A DNA stretch of 64,000 nucleotides from Streptomyces drozdowiczii. Lineage in GTDB: Bacteria; Actinomycetota; Actinomycetes; Streptomycetales; Streptomycetaceae. A model generated the notes under the pieces. The model saw nothing but the letters and a program-made list of their open reading frames with translations. It made no database searches and had not been told where the DNA came from. The stretch spans positions 1,116,001-1,180,000 of the forward strand of contig NZ_CP098740.1 in assembly GCF_026167665.1 (NCBI RefSeq), written 5' to 3'. The translations under genes and the position numbers were made by a program. Each line of letters starts with the position of its first letter. The stretch's first letter is position 1. This document shows positions 36,079-44,528 of the stretch, in pieces.

Positions 36079-37142
36079 GACTTCTCCCGGTACTCGGCGG
36101 GTACGGCCTGGGCCGCCAGCGCCTCGAAGCGGCGGTCGAACAGCTCGGAGGCGTCCTGCTCCGGTACGAATCCGCCGGCGGCGAGCAGGTCGGCGGTCTC
36201 CTGCTCCCAGGCGATGGCCTCGTCCCAGGAGGCGGGGAACAGCGGCTTGTTGAGCGAGGCGACGATGCGCTTGCCGTCCTCCCGGGAGACGCCCTGGTCC
36301 TTGACGTAGTACGTGTCGATCCACTCGTCGGTGTTCTCCCACGCCCAGACCTGGCCCCGGGCCCACAGCGGGATGAAGCTGCGGACGGCGGCGGCCTTGG
36401 CCCGGTCGTTCAGCACCTCGTTGGGCGCCCAGAGCACCGAGAGCAGGTCCACCACGTCGGTCTTCACGCCGCGTGCCCCGTCCTTCTCGTACTGGCTGAG
36501 GTACTTGGTGAGGGTGGGCTCCCCGAGCGGGGCGACGTCGACCTGCTGGGACTGGAGGGCGGTGAGGAACTGGGTGCTGGGCAGGGCGACCAGCTCCACG
36601 TCCTTGTTGGCGATGCCCGCCTGCTTCAGCGCCCGGAGTACGACGACGCCCTGGGCCTGCCCCTGGGAGAACCCGATCTTCTTGCCCCGGAAGTCGTCCA
36701 CGGTCCGGATGTCGGAGCCGGGTGCGGTGGCGAAGACGTACGAGGGGTTGTTCCGCACCTGCACGGCGACGATCTTCGCGCCCACGTCGATGGCGTGGGC
36801 CTGGATCGGCGGAATTCCGGCGTTGACGGCCAGGTCGATGGAATGGGCCCGGAATCCCTGGATGATATCGGGGCCCGCGCTCAGATTGGGCCATTGCGAA
36901 ACGGTGAAGGGGAGGTCCTTCTCCAGTCCGGCGGGGCCGAGTTGGAGGCGGGTGGAACGGACGGCGACGGAAAGTTTCGTACCAGGTGGCGGCGCCCCCG
37001 AAGGGAGTTTTCCGGCCGGTTCGACGTTCGCCGCGGTTTTCGTCTGCGGCGAGCAGGCGGCGAGCGTGGAGATCAGGGCGGTGCCGCCGAGGGCGAGGAA
37101 CGAGCGGCGGCCGAGCTTCGGGGATGCGTGGTGGCGTGGCAT
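36075..37142 (-). CDS. ssuA: ABC transporter substrate-binding lipoprotein, sulfonate type
   Basis: 355 residues. A twin-arginine-like start (GRRSFLALGGTALISTLAAC) ends in a lipobox whose Cys at about 30 would be lipidated. The body has an NMT1/SsuA-like periplasmic-binding fold: PDIIQGFRAHSIDLAVNAG, VRNNPSYVFATAPGSDIRTV, DDFRGKKIGFSQGQAQG and LDIAPLGEP-like QVDVAPLGEPTL. It captures the substrate outside the membrane for the adjacent permease. The family also includes taurine, aliphatic sulfonate and riboflavin-precursor binders, so the ligand is uncertain. Confidence 0.88.
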   Translation of the reverse strand: MPRHHASPKLGRRSFLALGGTALISTLAACSPQTKTAANVEPAGKLPSGAPPPGTKLSVAVRSTRLQLGPAGLEKDLPFTVSQWPNLSAGPDIIQGFRAHSIDLAVNAGIPPIQAHAIDVGAKIVAVQVRNNPSYVFATAPGSDIRTVDDFRGKKIGFSQGQAQGVVVLRALKQAGIANKDVELVALPSTQFLTALQSQQVDVAPLGEPTLTKYLSQYEKDGARGVKTDVVDLLSVLWAPNEVLNDRAKAAAVRSFIPLWARGQVWAWENTDEWIDTYYVKDQGVSREDGKRIVASLNKPLFPASWDEAIAWEQETADLLAAGGFVPEQDASELFDRRFEALAAQAVPAEYREKS

Positions 37143-37161
37143 GGGAGAGGTCCTGATCCGG

Positions 37162-37686
37162 TCAGAGGGAGAGGTAGGCGCCGTCGTGGAAGAGCAGCGG
37201 GCTGCGGCCTTCGTCGAGCTGGGCGTCCACCACCCGGGCGATGACGATGCGGTGGTCGCCGGCCGGCACGATCTGCTCGGTCTCCACCCGCAGATGGCCG
37301 GCCACCCCGTCGAGCAGGGGCTCGCCGCCGGGCAGGCGGTGCCAGCGGGTGGGGGCGGCGAAGCGGTCGATGCCGCTGGTGGCGAAGGTCTTGGCCAGGG
37401 GCTGCTGTTCGGCGCCGAGGAAGTGCACGACGGCCGTACGGGCGTGCTCGAAGTGCGGCCACGACGAGGTGGTGGTCCCTATGCCGAACGAGATCAGCGG
37501 CGGGGTCAGCGAGAGCGAGGTGAGCGAGGTCGCGGTGAAGCCGACCGGGCCGCGGCCGGAGTCGGTGGTGATGACGACGACCCCGGCGGGGTAGCGGCGG
37601 AACGCCTGCCGGAAGCGGTCGGGGGCGATCCCCGCCGGAGCGGGGGCGGCGGCCGGGGCCGCGTACGAGGGCACAGTGACGGTCAA
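37162..37686 (-). CDS. flavin reductase family protein
   Basis: About 174 residues. The core FRQAFRRYPAGVVVITTDSG, PVGFTATSLTSLSLTPPLIS, FGIGTTTSSWPHF and VHFLGAEQQPLAKTFA is that of FMN:NAD(P)H reductases supplying two-component monooxygenases. Start is uncertain: TTG 37686 has GGGAGA at good spacing; GTG 37674 and GTG 37725 are also in frame. It heads the importer-monooxygenase operon, so it probably supplies FMNH2 to the product of 33063-34448. Confidence 0.87.
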   Translation of the reverse strand: MTVTVPSYAAPAAAPAPAGIAPDRFRQAFRRYPAGVVVITTDSGRGPVGFTATSLTSLSLTPPLISFGIGTTTSSWPHFEHARTAVVHFLGAEQQPLAKTFATSGIDRFAAPTRWHRLPGGEPLLDGVAGHLRVETEQIVPAGDHRIVIARVVDAQLDEGRSPLLFHDGAYLSL

Positions 37687-37816
37687 CGTGTCTCCCGGAG
37701 GTGGAAAGCCCGAAAAGGGCAGCACGAAAAAGGCGGCTGGAATTGCGCGAAGGCGCGAATAAGCACAGCGAGGCGCGCGCGGGCGCGCGGAACGTTCGCC
37801 GGATATCAGCGGGTGT

Positions 37817-37930
37817 TTACCGGAGGCCCGGACAGCGGCCGCGACAGGAACGCGGCGCGGCGGGCAGGGACGAGCGGAACCGCGGCGTCACCGAGGACGC
37901 TTTCGCTGAATTCCGCTGTCGGCTGGTCAT
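37817..37930 (-). CDS. candidate leaderless uORF before the sulfur operon
   Basis: A 37-codon frame starting MTSRQRNSAK and ending SCRGRCPGLR, with two Cys codons near its end. Its ATG lies 6 bases after a predicted -10, so transcription would begin at the start codon. A Cys-containing uORF ahead of sulfur genes suggests translation-dependent attenuation, as known for leaderless Cys-rich uORFs in mycobacteria. It lacks the usual Streptomyces leader motif, so confidence is modest. Confidence 0.4.
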   Translation of the reverse strand: MTSRQRNSAKASSVTPRFRSSLPAAPRSCRGRCPGLR

Positions 37931-37936
37931 GAATCC

Positions 37937-37966
37937 ATCATCCCGTGGCCGTTCGCGGCCGGTCAA
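37937..37966 (-). promoter_or_regulatory. predicted promoter of sulfur operon
   Basis: On the coding strand TTGACC (37966-37961), an 18-bp spacer containing GGCCG-CGAA-CGGCC, and GATGAT (37942-37937). Same -35 and spacer length as the promoter at 39471-39500. Confidence 0.5.
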
Positions 37967-38021
37967 CAATGCAACTGACTGAATTAAGTCGGCTTACGGA
38001 AGAGGGGCGGCGGGTCCGCTG

Positions 38022-39290
38022 TCAGGACACCGCGGGCAGCGCCGGCCACGGCCCCAGCGGGTCCGTGTACAGCGAGCCGAGGGCCACCGCCCCGCCAGCG
38101 ACGGCCAGGACCGACCCGGTGAAGCTGCTCGGCACCACGGCCCGCTCGGGGTCGTCGCACACCACCGACCGCTCGGCCACCTCCGCCCGCAGATCGGCCA
38201 GGCACTCCGGCATCCGCCCGGCCCCCGGCTCGACCACGACCAGGACCTCCGGGTCGAACATGTCGAGGAGCAGGGCCGCCGCCCGCCCGACCAGCCGGGC
38301 CCGCCGACGGAACAGCGCCACCGCCACCGCGTCCCCGGCGAGCGCCCGGTCGAGCAGTTCCGGGAAGGAGCCGGTCACCAGACCCTGGGCGGCGGCGCGC
38401 CGCACCATGGCCCGCTCGGAGACCTCCGACTGGAGGCAGCCGGAGCGCCCGCAGGAGCACGGCTCGGCACCGCCCGATCCCCCGGCGCCCAGCGGCAGAT
38501 GGGCGACGCTGCCGGCGCCGGAGCGCGGTCCCCGGTGCAGGGCGCCCTCGGTGGCGAAGGCGGCGTCCACGACCGCGCCGACGAAGAGCAGGACGGTGCT
38601 GGCCCGCGTCGACTCCTGGCCGAAGAGCTGCTCGGCCCGGGCCAGGGCGCGGGAGTGGCTGTCCACATGGACGGGCAGCCCGGTCGCGGCGGCGAGGAGG
38701 TCGCGCGCCGGGACGTCCTGCCAGCCGAGCTGCGGATGGGCCACGACGGCCCCGCCGACCGGGTCGACGCGGTGGCCGGTGGCCAGGCCGAGGGCGAGGA
38801 CGGTCCGCCCCTCGGCGTGCGCGTCCACCAACGCGGGCAGCCGGGCGGCGAGTTGGTTCAGGAGGCCGTGGGGGTCGGTGGTGCCGTGGGGCCGGCGGTC
38901 CTGGGCGACGATCCGGCCGCGCAGGTCCATCAGCGAGAGGGTGGAGTGGGCGACGGCGATGTGGGCCCCGGCCACCAGATAGCTCCCGGTGTCGATCTCG
39001 ACCGGGATGTGCGGACGGCCGAGCCCCTTGGGCCCGGCCGTCTCGGCGCTCTCCCGGACCAGTCCGCGGGCGAGGAGGCGGCCGACGTGCCCGCTGACGG
39101 AGGCGGGCGAGAGGCCGGTGAGGCGGGCGACCGTGGACCGGGCGACGGGGCCGTGGTCGAGGATCGCACCGAGGACGGAGCCGGTGCCGGTCGGGCGGCG
39201 GCCCGGCACCGGGGCCGGTATGTCGGCGCGGCGCGGCGGGGTGGTGCGGGTCTCGTGGGGGCGGCGGGCGGGGGCGGAGAGACTTTTCAC
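38022..39290 (-). CDS. ROK family transcriptional regulator
   Basis: 422 residues from GTG 39290, chosen for GGAAGA 6 bp upstream; the longer frame would run through the leader peptide gene. N-terminal winged helix (GSVLGAILDHGPVARSTVAR, LTGLSPASVSGHVGRLLARG) is followed by an ROK sugar-kinase-like fold (GAHIAVAHSTLSLMDLRG). The zinc motif is C-x-C-G-x2-G-C in EPCSCGRSGCLQSEVS. It is the first large gene after the sulfur-type leader peptide, so it likely belongs to the sulfur regulon and may regulate the operon downstream (inference). Confidence 0.9.
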   Translation of the reverse strand: MKSLSAPARRPHETRTTPPRRADIPAPVPGRRPTGTGSVLGAILDHGPVARSTVARLTGLSPASVSGHVGRLLARGLVRESAETAGPKGLGRPHIPVEIDTGSYLVAGAHIAVAHSTLSLMDLRGRIVAQDRRPHGTTDPHGLLNQLAARLPALVDAHAEGRTVLALGLATGHRVDPVGGAVVAHPQLGWQDVPARDLLAAATGLPVHVDSHSRALARAEQLFGQESTRASTVLLFVGAVVDAAFATEGALHRGPRSGAGSVAHLPLGAGGSGGAEPCSCGRSGCLQSEVSERAMVRRAAAQGLVTGSFPELLDRALAGDAVAVALFRRRARLVGRAAALLLDMFDPEVLVVVEPGAGRMPECLADLRAEVAERSVVCDDPERAVVPSSFTGSVLAVAGGAVALGSLYTDPLGPWPALPAVS

Positions 39291-39382
39291 CGTGTCTTCC
39301 AGACCTCGGGGGCGGCGATGGGCGCGGTGTCTGCTCGGCGGAGGCGCGGGGCCGGGGGCGCGGAGGGCGCGGGCGTGGTGCC

Positions 39383-39463
39383 TCAGGCGCGGTGACACAC
39401 GGCGGAGCACACCCGCTTGAGGTCGATGTGACCCCGCGTCGTGAGGTGTGCGGATCGCTGCAT
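39383..39463 (-). CDS. putative leader peptide of sulfur-regulon type
   Basis: A 26-residue peptide, MQRSAHLTTRGHIDLKRVC and then SAVCHRA. The pattern L-T/S-R-x-H-[IV]-D-L-x-R plus terminal Cys codons matches the recurrent Streptomyces leader peptides found before sulfur-metabolism genes. ATG 39463 is 7 bases after a predicted -10 and has no ribosome site, so the mRNA is probably leaderless. The 92-bp gap to the ROK gene could hold an attenuator sensitive to Cys-tRNA supply. Confidence 0.8.
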   Translation of the reverse strand: MQRSAHLTTRGHIDLKRVCSAVCHRA

Positions 39464-39470
39464 GCCGCGC

Positions 39471-39500
39471 AACGTAGCCGGACCGGCTCAACCCGGTCAA
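39471..39500 (-). promoter_or_regulatory. predicted leaderless promoter
   Basis: On the coding strand TTGACC (39500-39495) and TACGTT (39476-39471) are separated by 18 bp. The leader ATG begins 7 bases beyond, where transcription should start. Confidence 0.65.
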
Positions 39501-39630
39501 ACCATCGCCGCATCCTGGACAGCTCCGCTCGTCACCGAACGTTTTCCGGAATTCACCCCTGATGCCTTGTCATCGTCTGTTCTACGCGCATAGCTTGTGC
39601 TCCCTCACCACACTCTGAGGGGCATTCTCC

Positions 39631-42096
39631 GTGCGTATATCCACCACACGTTCCGCCCTGCTGGCCGGCGCGGTCGCCGTGACGCTCTCGGCCACCGCGC
39701 TGCCCGCCGCCTTCGCGGCCCCGTCCGCGACCGCCGTGATCTCCGAGGTGTACGGGGGCGGCGGGAACTCCGGTGCGACGCTGACCCGTGACTTCATCGA
39801 GCTGGCCAACGCCGGCTCGGCCGCGTACGGGCTGGACGGGCTCAGCGTCCAGTACCTGCCGGGCGCCCCGTCGGCGGGCTCGCTGTGGCAGGTGTCCGCG
39901 CTGACCGGCTCCGTCGCGCCCGGCGGCCGCTATCTCGTCGCGGAGGCGGCGGGCACCGGCGGCACGGTGGCCCTGCCCACCCCGGACGCCACGGGCACCG
40001 TCGCGATGTCCGCCACGGCCGGCACCGTGGCCCTGGTCTCCGGGACGGCCCCGCTGACCTGCAAGACGGCCGCCGACTGCGCCGCCGACACCCGGATCGT
40101 GGACCTGGTCGGCTACGGCACCGCGGTCGTCCGGGAAGGCAGCGGACCGGCCAAGGGCGCCTCCGCCACCGCCTCCGTGGCGCGGGCGGCCTCCCTCGCG
40201 GACACCGACGACAACGCCGCCGACCTCACCGCGGCGGCCCCGTCCCCGGTCAACGCGGCCGGCGAGACCTCCGGCGGCGGCGAGGACCCGGGCGACCCGG
40301 GGAACCCCACCGAGCCCGGCACCGTGCGGATCCACGACATCCAGGGCACCACCCGGGTCTCCCCGCTGGACGGCAAGGCGGTCACCGGGGTGCCCGGCGT
40401 CGTCACGGCGGTCCGCACCTCGGGTTCGCGCGGTTTCTGGATCCAGGACACCGCCCCGGACGCCGACCCGCGCACCGGCGAGGGCGTCTTCGTATACACC
40501 GGCTCCGCCGCCCCGGCCGTCCAGGTGGGCGACTCGGTGCTGGTGAGCGGGACCGTGGACGAGTACTACCCGTCGACGACCACCCAGTCGGTCACCGAGA
40601 TCACCGCCCCGAAGGTCACGGTCGTCTCCTCCGGCAACGCGCTGCCCGCGCCGGTGGTGCTCGACGCCAGGGCGGTGCCGTCGGCGTACGTGCCCTCGGC
40701 CGGGGGCGGCTCGATCGACGCGCTGCCGCTGGAGCCGTCGACGTACGCGCTGGACCTGTACGAGTCCCTGGAGGGCACCCGGGTCCAGATCGCCGACACC
40801 CGCGTGACCGGCGCGACGACCGCGTACCACGAGGTCTGGGTGACGGTCGTGCCGAAGCAGAACCCGACCCGGCGCGGCGGCACGCTCTACGCCTCGTACA
40901 CCGACCAGAACTCCGGCCGGATCAAGGTCATGTCGCTGGACCCGGCGGCGCAGGTGCCCACCGCGAACGTGGGCGACGTGCTCGCCGGCACCACGTCGGG
41001 CGTCCTGGACTACGACTCGTACGGCGGCTACAACCTCCAGGCCACCGCCCTCGGCAAGGTCACCGACCACCACCTGAAGCGCGAGGTCACGCGCAAGCAG
41101 AAGGGCAAGGAGCTCGCAGTCGCCACGTACAACGTGGAGAACCTCGACGCGCTCGACGACCAAGCGAAGTTCGACACGCTGGCCGAGGGCGTCGCGGTCA
41201 ACCTGTCCTCGCCGGACATCGTGTCGCTGGAGGAGATCCAGGACGACAACGGCGCGGTCAACGACGGCACGGTGGGCTCCGAGGCGACGCTGAAGCGGTT
41301 CACGGACGCGATCGTCGCGGCGGGCGGCCCGCGCTACTCGTGGCGCTATGTCGCCCCGCAGGACGGGAAGGACGGCGGCGAGCCCGGCGGCAACATCCGC
41401 AACGTGTTCCTCTTCAACCCGAAGCGCGTGGACTTCGTGGACCGTCCGGGCGGTGACGCGACGACCCCGGTCGCGGCCGTGAGGACGAGGAAGGGCGTCA
41501 CGCTGTCGGTGTCGCCGGGCCGGATCGCGCCCGCGAGCGCGGCCTGGGACGACAGCCGCAAGCCGCTGGTGGGTGAATTCCGCTTCCACGGGAAGTCCGT
41601 CTTCGTCGTCGGCAACCACTTCGCGTCCAAGGGCGGCGACCAGCCGCTGCACGGCCGCTACCAGGAGCCGGTGCGCAGCTCGGAGACCAAGCGCGTGCAG
41701 CAGGCGAAGGAGGTCAACACCTTCGTCAAGTCGCTGCTCGCGGCGGACAAGTCGGCGCGCGTCGTGGTCCTCGGTGACCTCAACGACTTCGCCTTCTCAC
41801 CGACCGTGGGCGCGCTGACCGACGGCAAGGTCCTCAAGCCGCTGATCACCACGCTGCCGAAGAACGAGCAGTACAGCTATGTGTACGAGGGCAACTCGCA
41901 GACCCTCGACCACATCCTGACCAGCCCGGGTGTGCGCCGCTTCGACTACGACGTGGTGCACATCAACGCGGAGTTCGCGGACCAGGCGAGCGACCACGAT
42001 CCGCAGATCGTCCGCGTCGACGTGAACGCCCCGGAGCACGGGAACGGGCACGGCGGGCACGGGCACGACCACGGCGGGCACCACGGGCACCACTGA
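39631..42096 (+). CDS. secreted ExeM/NucH-type endonuclease
   Basis: 821 residues. Signal peptide (STTRSALLAGAVAVTLSATA to FAA, about 30 residues), then a lamin-tail domain (ATAVISEVYGGGGNSGATLT, FIELANAGSAAYGLDG), an OB-fold-like segment after a Pro/Gly linker, and an endonuclease/exonuclease/phosphatase domain. The latter shows TYNVENLDALDD, VSLEEIQDDNG, VGNHFASKGGDQP, VVVLGDLNDF and QASDHDPQIV, the full set of Mg-binding and catalytic motifs. The C-terminus is His/Gly-rich and could bind metal. It should degrade extracellular DNA or nucleotides, fitting a role in nucleic-acid scavenging. Confidence 0.92.
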   Translation: MRISTTRSALLAGAVAVTLSATALPAAFAAPSATAVISEVYGGGGNSGATLTRDFIELANAGSAAYGLDGLSVQYLPGAPSAGSLWQVSALTGSVAPGGRYLVAEAAGTGGTVALPTPDATGTVAMSATAGTVALVSGTAPLTCKTAADCAADTRIVDLVGYGTAVVREGSGPAKGASATASVARAASLADTDDNAADLTAAAPSPVNAAGETSGGGEDPGDPGNPTEPGTVRIHDIQGTTRVSPLDGKAVTGVPGVVTAVRTSGSRGFWIQDTAPDADPRTGEGVFVYTGSAAPAVQVGDSVLVSGTVDEYYPSTTTQSVTEITAPKVTVVSSGNALPAPVVLDARAVPSAYVPSAGGGSIDALPLEPSTYALDLYESLEGTRVQIADTRVTGATTAYHEVWVTVVPKQNPTRRGGTLYASYTDQNSGRIKVMSLDPAAQVPTANVGDVLAGTTSGVLDYDSYGGYNLQATALGKVTDHHLKREVTRKQKGKELAVATYNVENLDALDDQAKFDTLAEGVAVNLSSPDIVSLEEIQDDNGAVNDGTVGSEATLKRFTDAIVAAGGPRYSWRYVAPQDGKDGGEPGGNIRNVFLFNPKRVDFVDRPGGDATTPVAAVRTRKGVTLSVSPGRIAPASAAWDDSRKPLVGEFRFHGKSVFVVGNHFASKGGDQPLHGRYQEPVRSSETKRVQQAKEVNTFVKSLLAADKSARVVVLGDLNDFAFSPTVGALTDGKVLKPLITTLPKNEQYSYVYEGNSQTLDHILTSPGVRRFDYDVVHINAEFADQASDHDPQIVRVDVNAPEHGNGHGGHGHDHGGHHGHH

Positions 42097-42117
42097 CCCG
42101 GCACGCGGGCGGGCGGT

Positions 42118-43038
42118 TCAGCCGCCCGCCCGCGGCGACACCGCGTCCGCCGCCTCCGTGCGCGGGCGCGGCAGCGGGGCGACCGGCCGCAGCGCGGGGG
42201 CGGGTTCCAGCGGCCGGTCGGTCAGGAAGCGCGCCACCAGGTCCGCCACGTCGTCGGGGCGTTCCAGGACGACCCAGTGGTCCGACTCTCCGACGGTCAG
42301 GAAGCGGCTGCCCTCGATCGTCGCCGCGAAGGCCCGCTGGCGCTCCGGCGAGGTCACGGTGTCGTGCTCGCCCGCGAAGACGAGCGCCGGGACCCCGGTC
42401 AGCCCGCCGGAGAAGTCCGGGCGGTGCTCCAGCGAGCGGCGCAGCGAGCGCTCCGCGTGCGGGGAGTGCGTGAGGGCGTGCGCGAAGGAGCGGCGCACAT
42501 AGCGCAGGGCCAGCTCCCGGCGGTGCACCGGCCGTTCCGGGTCCAGGCACATCAGCGCCTCGGCGGAGAGGGTCGCGAGCCCTTCCGCGTCGCCCTCCTC
42601 CAGCCGTCCGAGCCCTTGCCCCCAGGCGTCGCGCTGGGCGTCGCTGAGATGCGACGGTACGCCGCCGAGGACCAGGCGGGCGATCCGGCCGGGGTCGCGC
42701 CGGGCGCAGCCGAAGGCGATGGACGCGCCGTAGGAGAAGCCGAAGAGGTTGACCCGGTCGGCGCCCAGGTCGTCCATGACGCCGGTGACGGCTCCGCACA
42801 GGAGGCCGTCGTCGGTGCCGGGCGGCAGCGGGTCGGCGCCGCCCATGCCGGGCAGGTCGAGGGTGATGACGGAGGCGTGCGGGCCGAGGTGCTCGTCCAT
42901 CTGCGGCCAGCCGTGGATGCCCTGGAGGGCGCCGCCGAGGACGACGACCGGTTCGGTGCGGGGCGCGGGCTGCGGCAGGAGGCGGTAGCGGTAGCGCAGG
43001 CCGGCCACGGTGAGGGTGCGGATGATCTCATCGGTCAT
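42118..43038 (-). CDS. alpha/beta hydrolase
   Basis: A 306-residue alpha/beta-hydrolase. The nucleophile elbow is LFGFSYGASIAFG with Ser102; oxyanion region VVLGGALQGIHGWPQ; the C-terminal acid is in VFAGEHDTVTS and the His in VGESDHWVVLE. It follows the ketosynthase with 9 bp between and completes an ACP-ketosynthase-hydrolase unit. It could release a product from the carrier protein as a thioesterase, which is inference from position. Confidence 0.88.
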   Translation of the reverse strand: MTDEIIRTLTVAGLRYRYRLLPQPAPRTEPVVVLGGALQGIHGWPQMDEHLGPHASVITLDLPGMGGADPLPPGTDDGLLCGAVTGVMDDLGADRVNLFGFSYGASIAFGCARRDPGRIARLVLGGVPSHLSDAQRDAWGQGLGRLEEGDAEGLATLSAEALMCLDPERPVHRRELALRYVRRSFAHALTHSPHAERSLRRSLEHRPDFSGGLTGVPALVFAGEHDTVTSPERQRAFAATIEGSRFLTVGESDHWVVLERPDDVADLVARFLTDRPLEPAPALRPVAPLPRPRTEAADAVSPRAGG

Positions 43039-43047
43039 GAGCTTCGG

Positions 43048-44292
43048 TCACCTGGTGAGTACGAGGGCGGCGTTGTGGCCCCCGAAGCCGAGCGAGGTCT
43101 TGACGGCCGCGTCGAAGGCGGCGGGCCGGGCCTCCTTGCTCACCACCTCGACCGGGATGTCCGGGTCGGGGGCGTCGAGGTTGGCGGTGGGCGGGACGAG
43201 CTGGTGCTGGAGTGCGAGGACGGTGAGCGCGGTCTCGATGCCTCCGGCGGCGCCGAGGGTGTGGCCGGTCATCGCCTTGGTGGAGGTGACCAGGGGCTGT
43301 CCGCCCAGGACCCGGCGGAGCATGGCCGTCTCGATCAGGTCGTTGGAGACGGTGGAGGTGCCGTGCGCGTTGACGTGGCCGACGGCGGCCGGGTCGATCC
43401 CGGCGTCCGCGAGGGCGGTGCGCAGCGCCCGTTCGATGCCGAGCCCGTCGGGGTCGGGGGCGACGGCCGAGTAGGCGTCGCTGGACGAGCCGTAGCCGGT
43501 GACGTGGGCGCGGACGGTGGCGCCCCGGGCGCGGGCGTGTTCGGGGCGCTCCAGGACGAGGAGCCCGGCGCCCTCGCCGACGACGAAGCCGTCGCGGTGG
43601 ACGTCGAAGGGGCGGCAGGCCGCCTGCGGGTCGTCGATGCGGGTGGAGACGGCCTTCAGCCGGCAGGCGCTGGCGATCAGGAGCCGGGAGCAGACGGACT
43701 CGGCGCCCCCGGCGACGACGATGTCGCAGGCGCCGGTGCGCAGCATCTGGTGGGCGGTGCCGATGGCGACGGTGCCGGAGGAGCAGGCGGTGGAGACGGC
43801 CTGGCTGGGGCCGTGGGCGCCGAGGTCGGTGGCGACGCTGCTGGCGGCGCCGTTGACGACGGTGAGCGGGGCGAGCTTGGGCGAGACGCGGCGGGCGCCG
43901 CGTTCGGTGAGGGCGGTGTGCTGTTCGTCGTAGAAGGGCAGGCCGCCGTGGGCGGAGCCGATGACGACGGCGACCCGGCCGCTGTCCCAGACGGCGGGGT
44001 CCAGTCCGGCGTCGGCGACGGCCTCGCGGGCGGCGATGACGGCGAGGTGCGAGAAGCGGTCCATCAGCCGGTGCGCGGCGACGCCGAGCACGTCCCGGGT
44101 GTCGAGGCCGGTCACGCTGTACATGAAGTCACAGGGCAGACCGGCCAGTTCGGGCCGGTGCGGTACGCAGGGCGCGGTTCCGGGGTCGTTCACCGCGCGC
44201 CAGGTGGCGTCGGCGCCGACGCCCGCCGAGGTGACGAGGCCGATTCCGGTGACGGCCGCGGCGAACGGCGGCAGGCGGTGGGGGGCCGTCAC
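43048..44292 (-). CDS. beta-ketoacyl-ACP synthase (KAS II-type)
   Basis: A 414-residue ketosynthase with an intact Cys-His-His triad: C170 in VSTACSSGT, H310 in VNAHGTSTVSND and H344 in MTGHTLGAAGG, plus NTER-type C-terminal KTSLGFGGHNAALVL. It starts at GTG 44292, overlapping the ACP stop (GTGA). It resembles FabF and type II PKS ketosynthases but stands alone with an ACP and a hydrolase rather than in the fatty acid locus. Probably extends or condenses an acyl chain in a small secondary pathway. Confidence 0.92.
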   Translation of the reverse strand: MTAPHRLPPFAAAVTGIGLVTSAGVGADATWRAVNDPGTAPCVPHRPELAGLPCDFMYSVTGLDTRDVLGVAAHRLMDRFSHLAVIAAREAVADAGLDPAVWDSGRVAVVIGSAHGGLPFYDEQHTALTERGARRVSPKLAPLTVVNGAASSVATDLGAHGPSQAVSTACSSGTVAIGTAHQMLRTGACDIVVAGGAESVCSRLLIASACRLKAVSTRIDDPQAACRPFDVHRDGFVVGEGAGLLVLERPEHARARGATVRAHVTGYGSSSDAYSAVAPDPDGLGIERALRTALADAGIDPAAVGHVNAHGTSTVSNDLIETAMLRRVLGGQPLVTSTKAMTGHTLGAAGGIETALTVLALQHQLVPPTANLDAPDPDIPVEVVSKEARPAAFDAAVKTSLGFGGHNAALVLTR

Positions 44293-44528
44293 GCGGCGGC
44301 CTTGCGCTGTACGGCGTCGACCAGCTGGCCCACGGTGTCGCGCGAGGTGAGCTGGACGTCGTCCAGATCGACGTCGAGCCGGTCCTCGATGAGGAGCCGC
44401 AGCTCCTCCAGCGCCAGCGAGTCCAGCCGGAGCTGCCTGAGCGGCACGTCGGGGCGGATCGCCACGGGGTCGGTTCCGAAGTTCGCCGTCAGCAAGGTGC
44501 TGATCTCGTCTGCCGTGCTCATGCTCAT
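44289..44528 (-). CDS. acyl carrier protein
   Basis: 79 residues, four-helix carrier protein. The phosphopantetheine Ser37 lies in RLDSLALEELRLLIED, a slight variant of the DSL signature. ATG 44528 is preferred over 44522 because of GGAGAAG 8 bp upstream. First gene of the three-gene unit with the ketosynthase and the alpha/beta hydrolase. No phosphopantetheinyl transferase adjoins, so activation must come from elsewhere. Confidence 0.92.
   Translation of the reverse strand: MSMSTADEISTLLTANFGTDPVAIRPDVPLRQLRLDSLALEELRLLIEDRLDVDLDDVQLTSRDTVGQLVDAVQRKAAA

Larger units (their letters stand above)
37687..38021. other. upstream region of flavin reductase
   Basis: 335 bp between the ROK gene and the flavin reductase. 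It holds the candidate promoter and uORF listed separately; the remaining 130 bp is very G/C-rich with alternating CG runs that could form RNA hairpins. No further gene seen. Confidence 0.6.
39291..39630. other. intergenic region around leader peptide
   Basis: 340 bp between the ROK gene and the divergent nuclease gene. The minus strand carries the leader peptide and promoter. The plus strand near 39590-39630 holds the nuclease ribosome site GAGGGG. No other gene seen. Confidence 0.6.
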
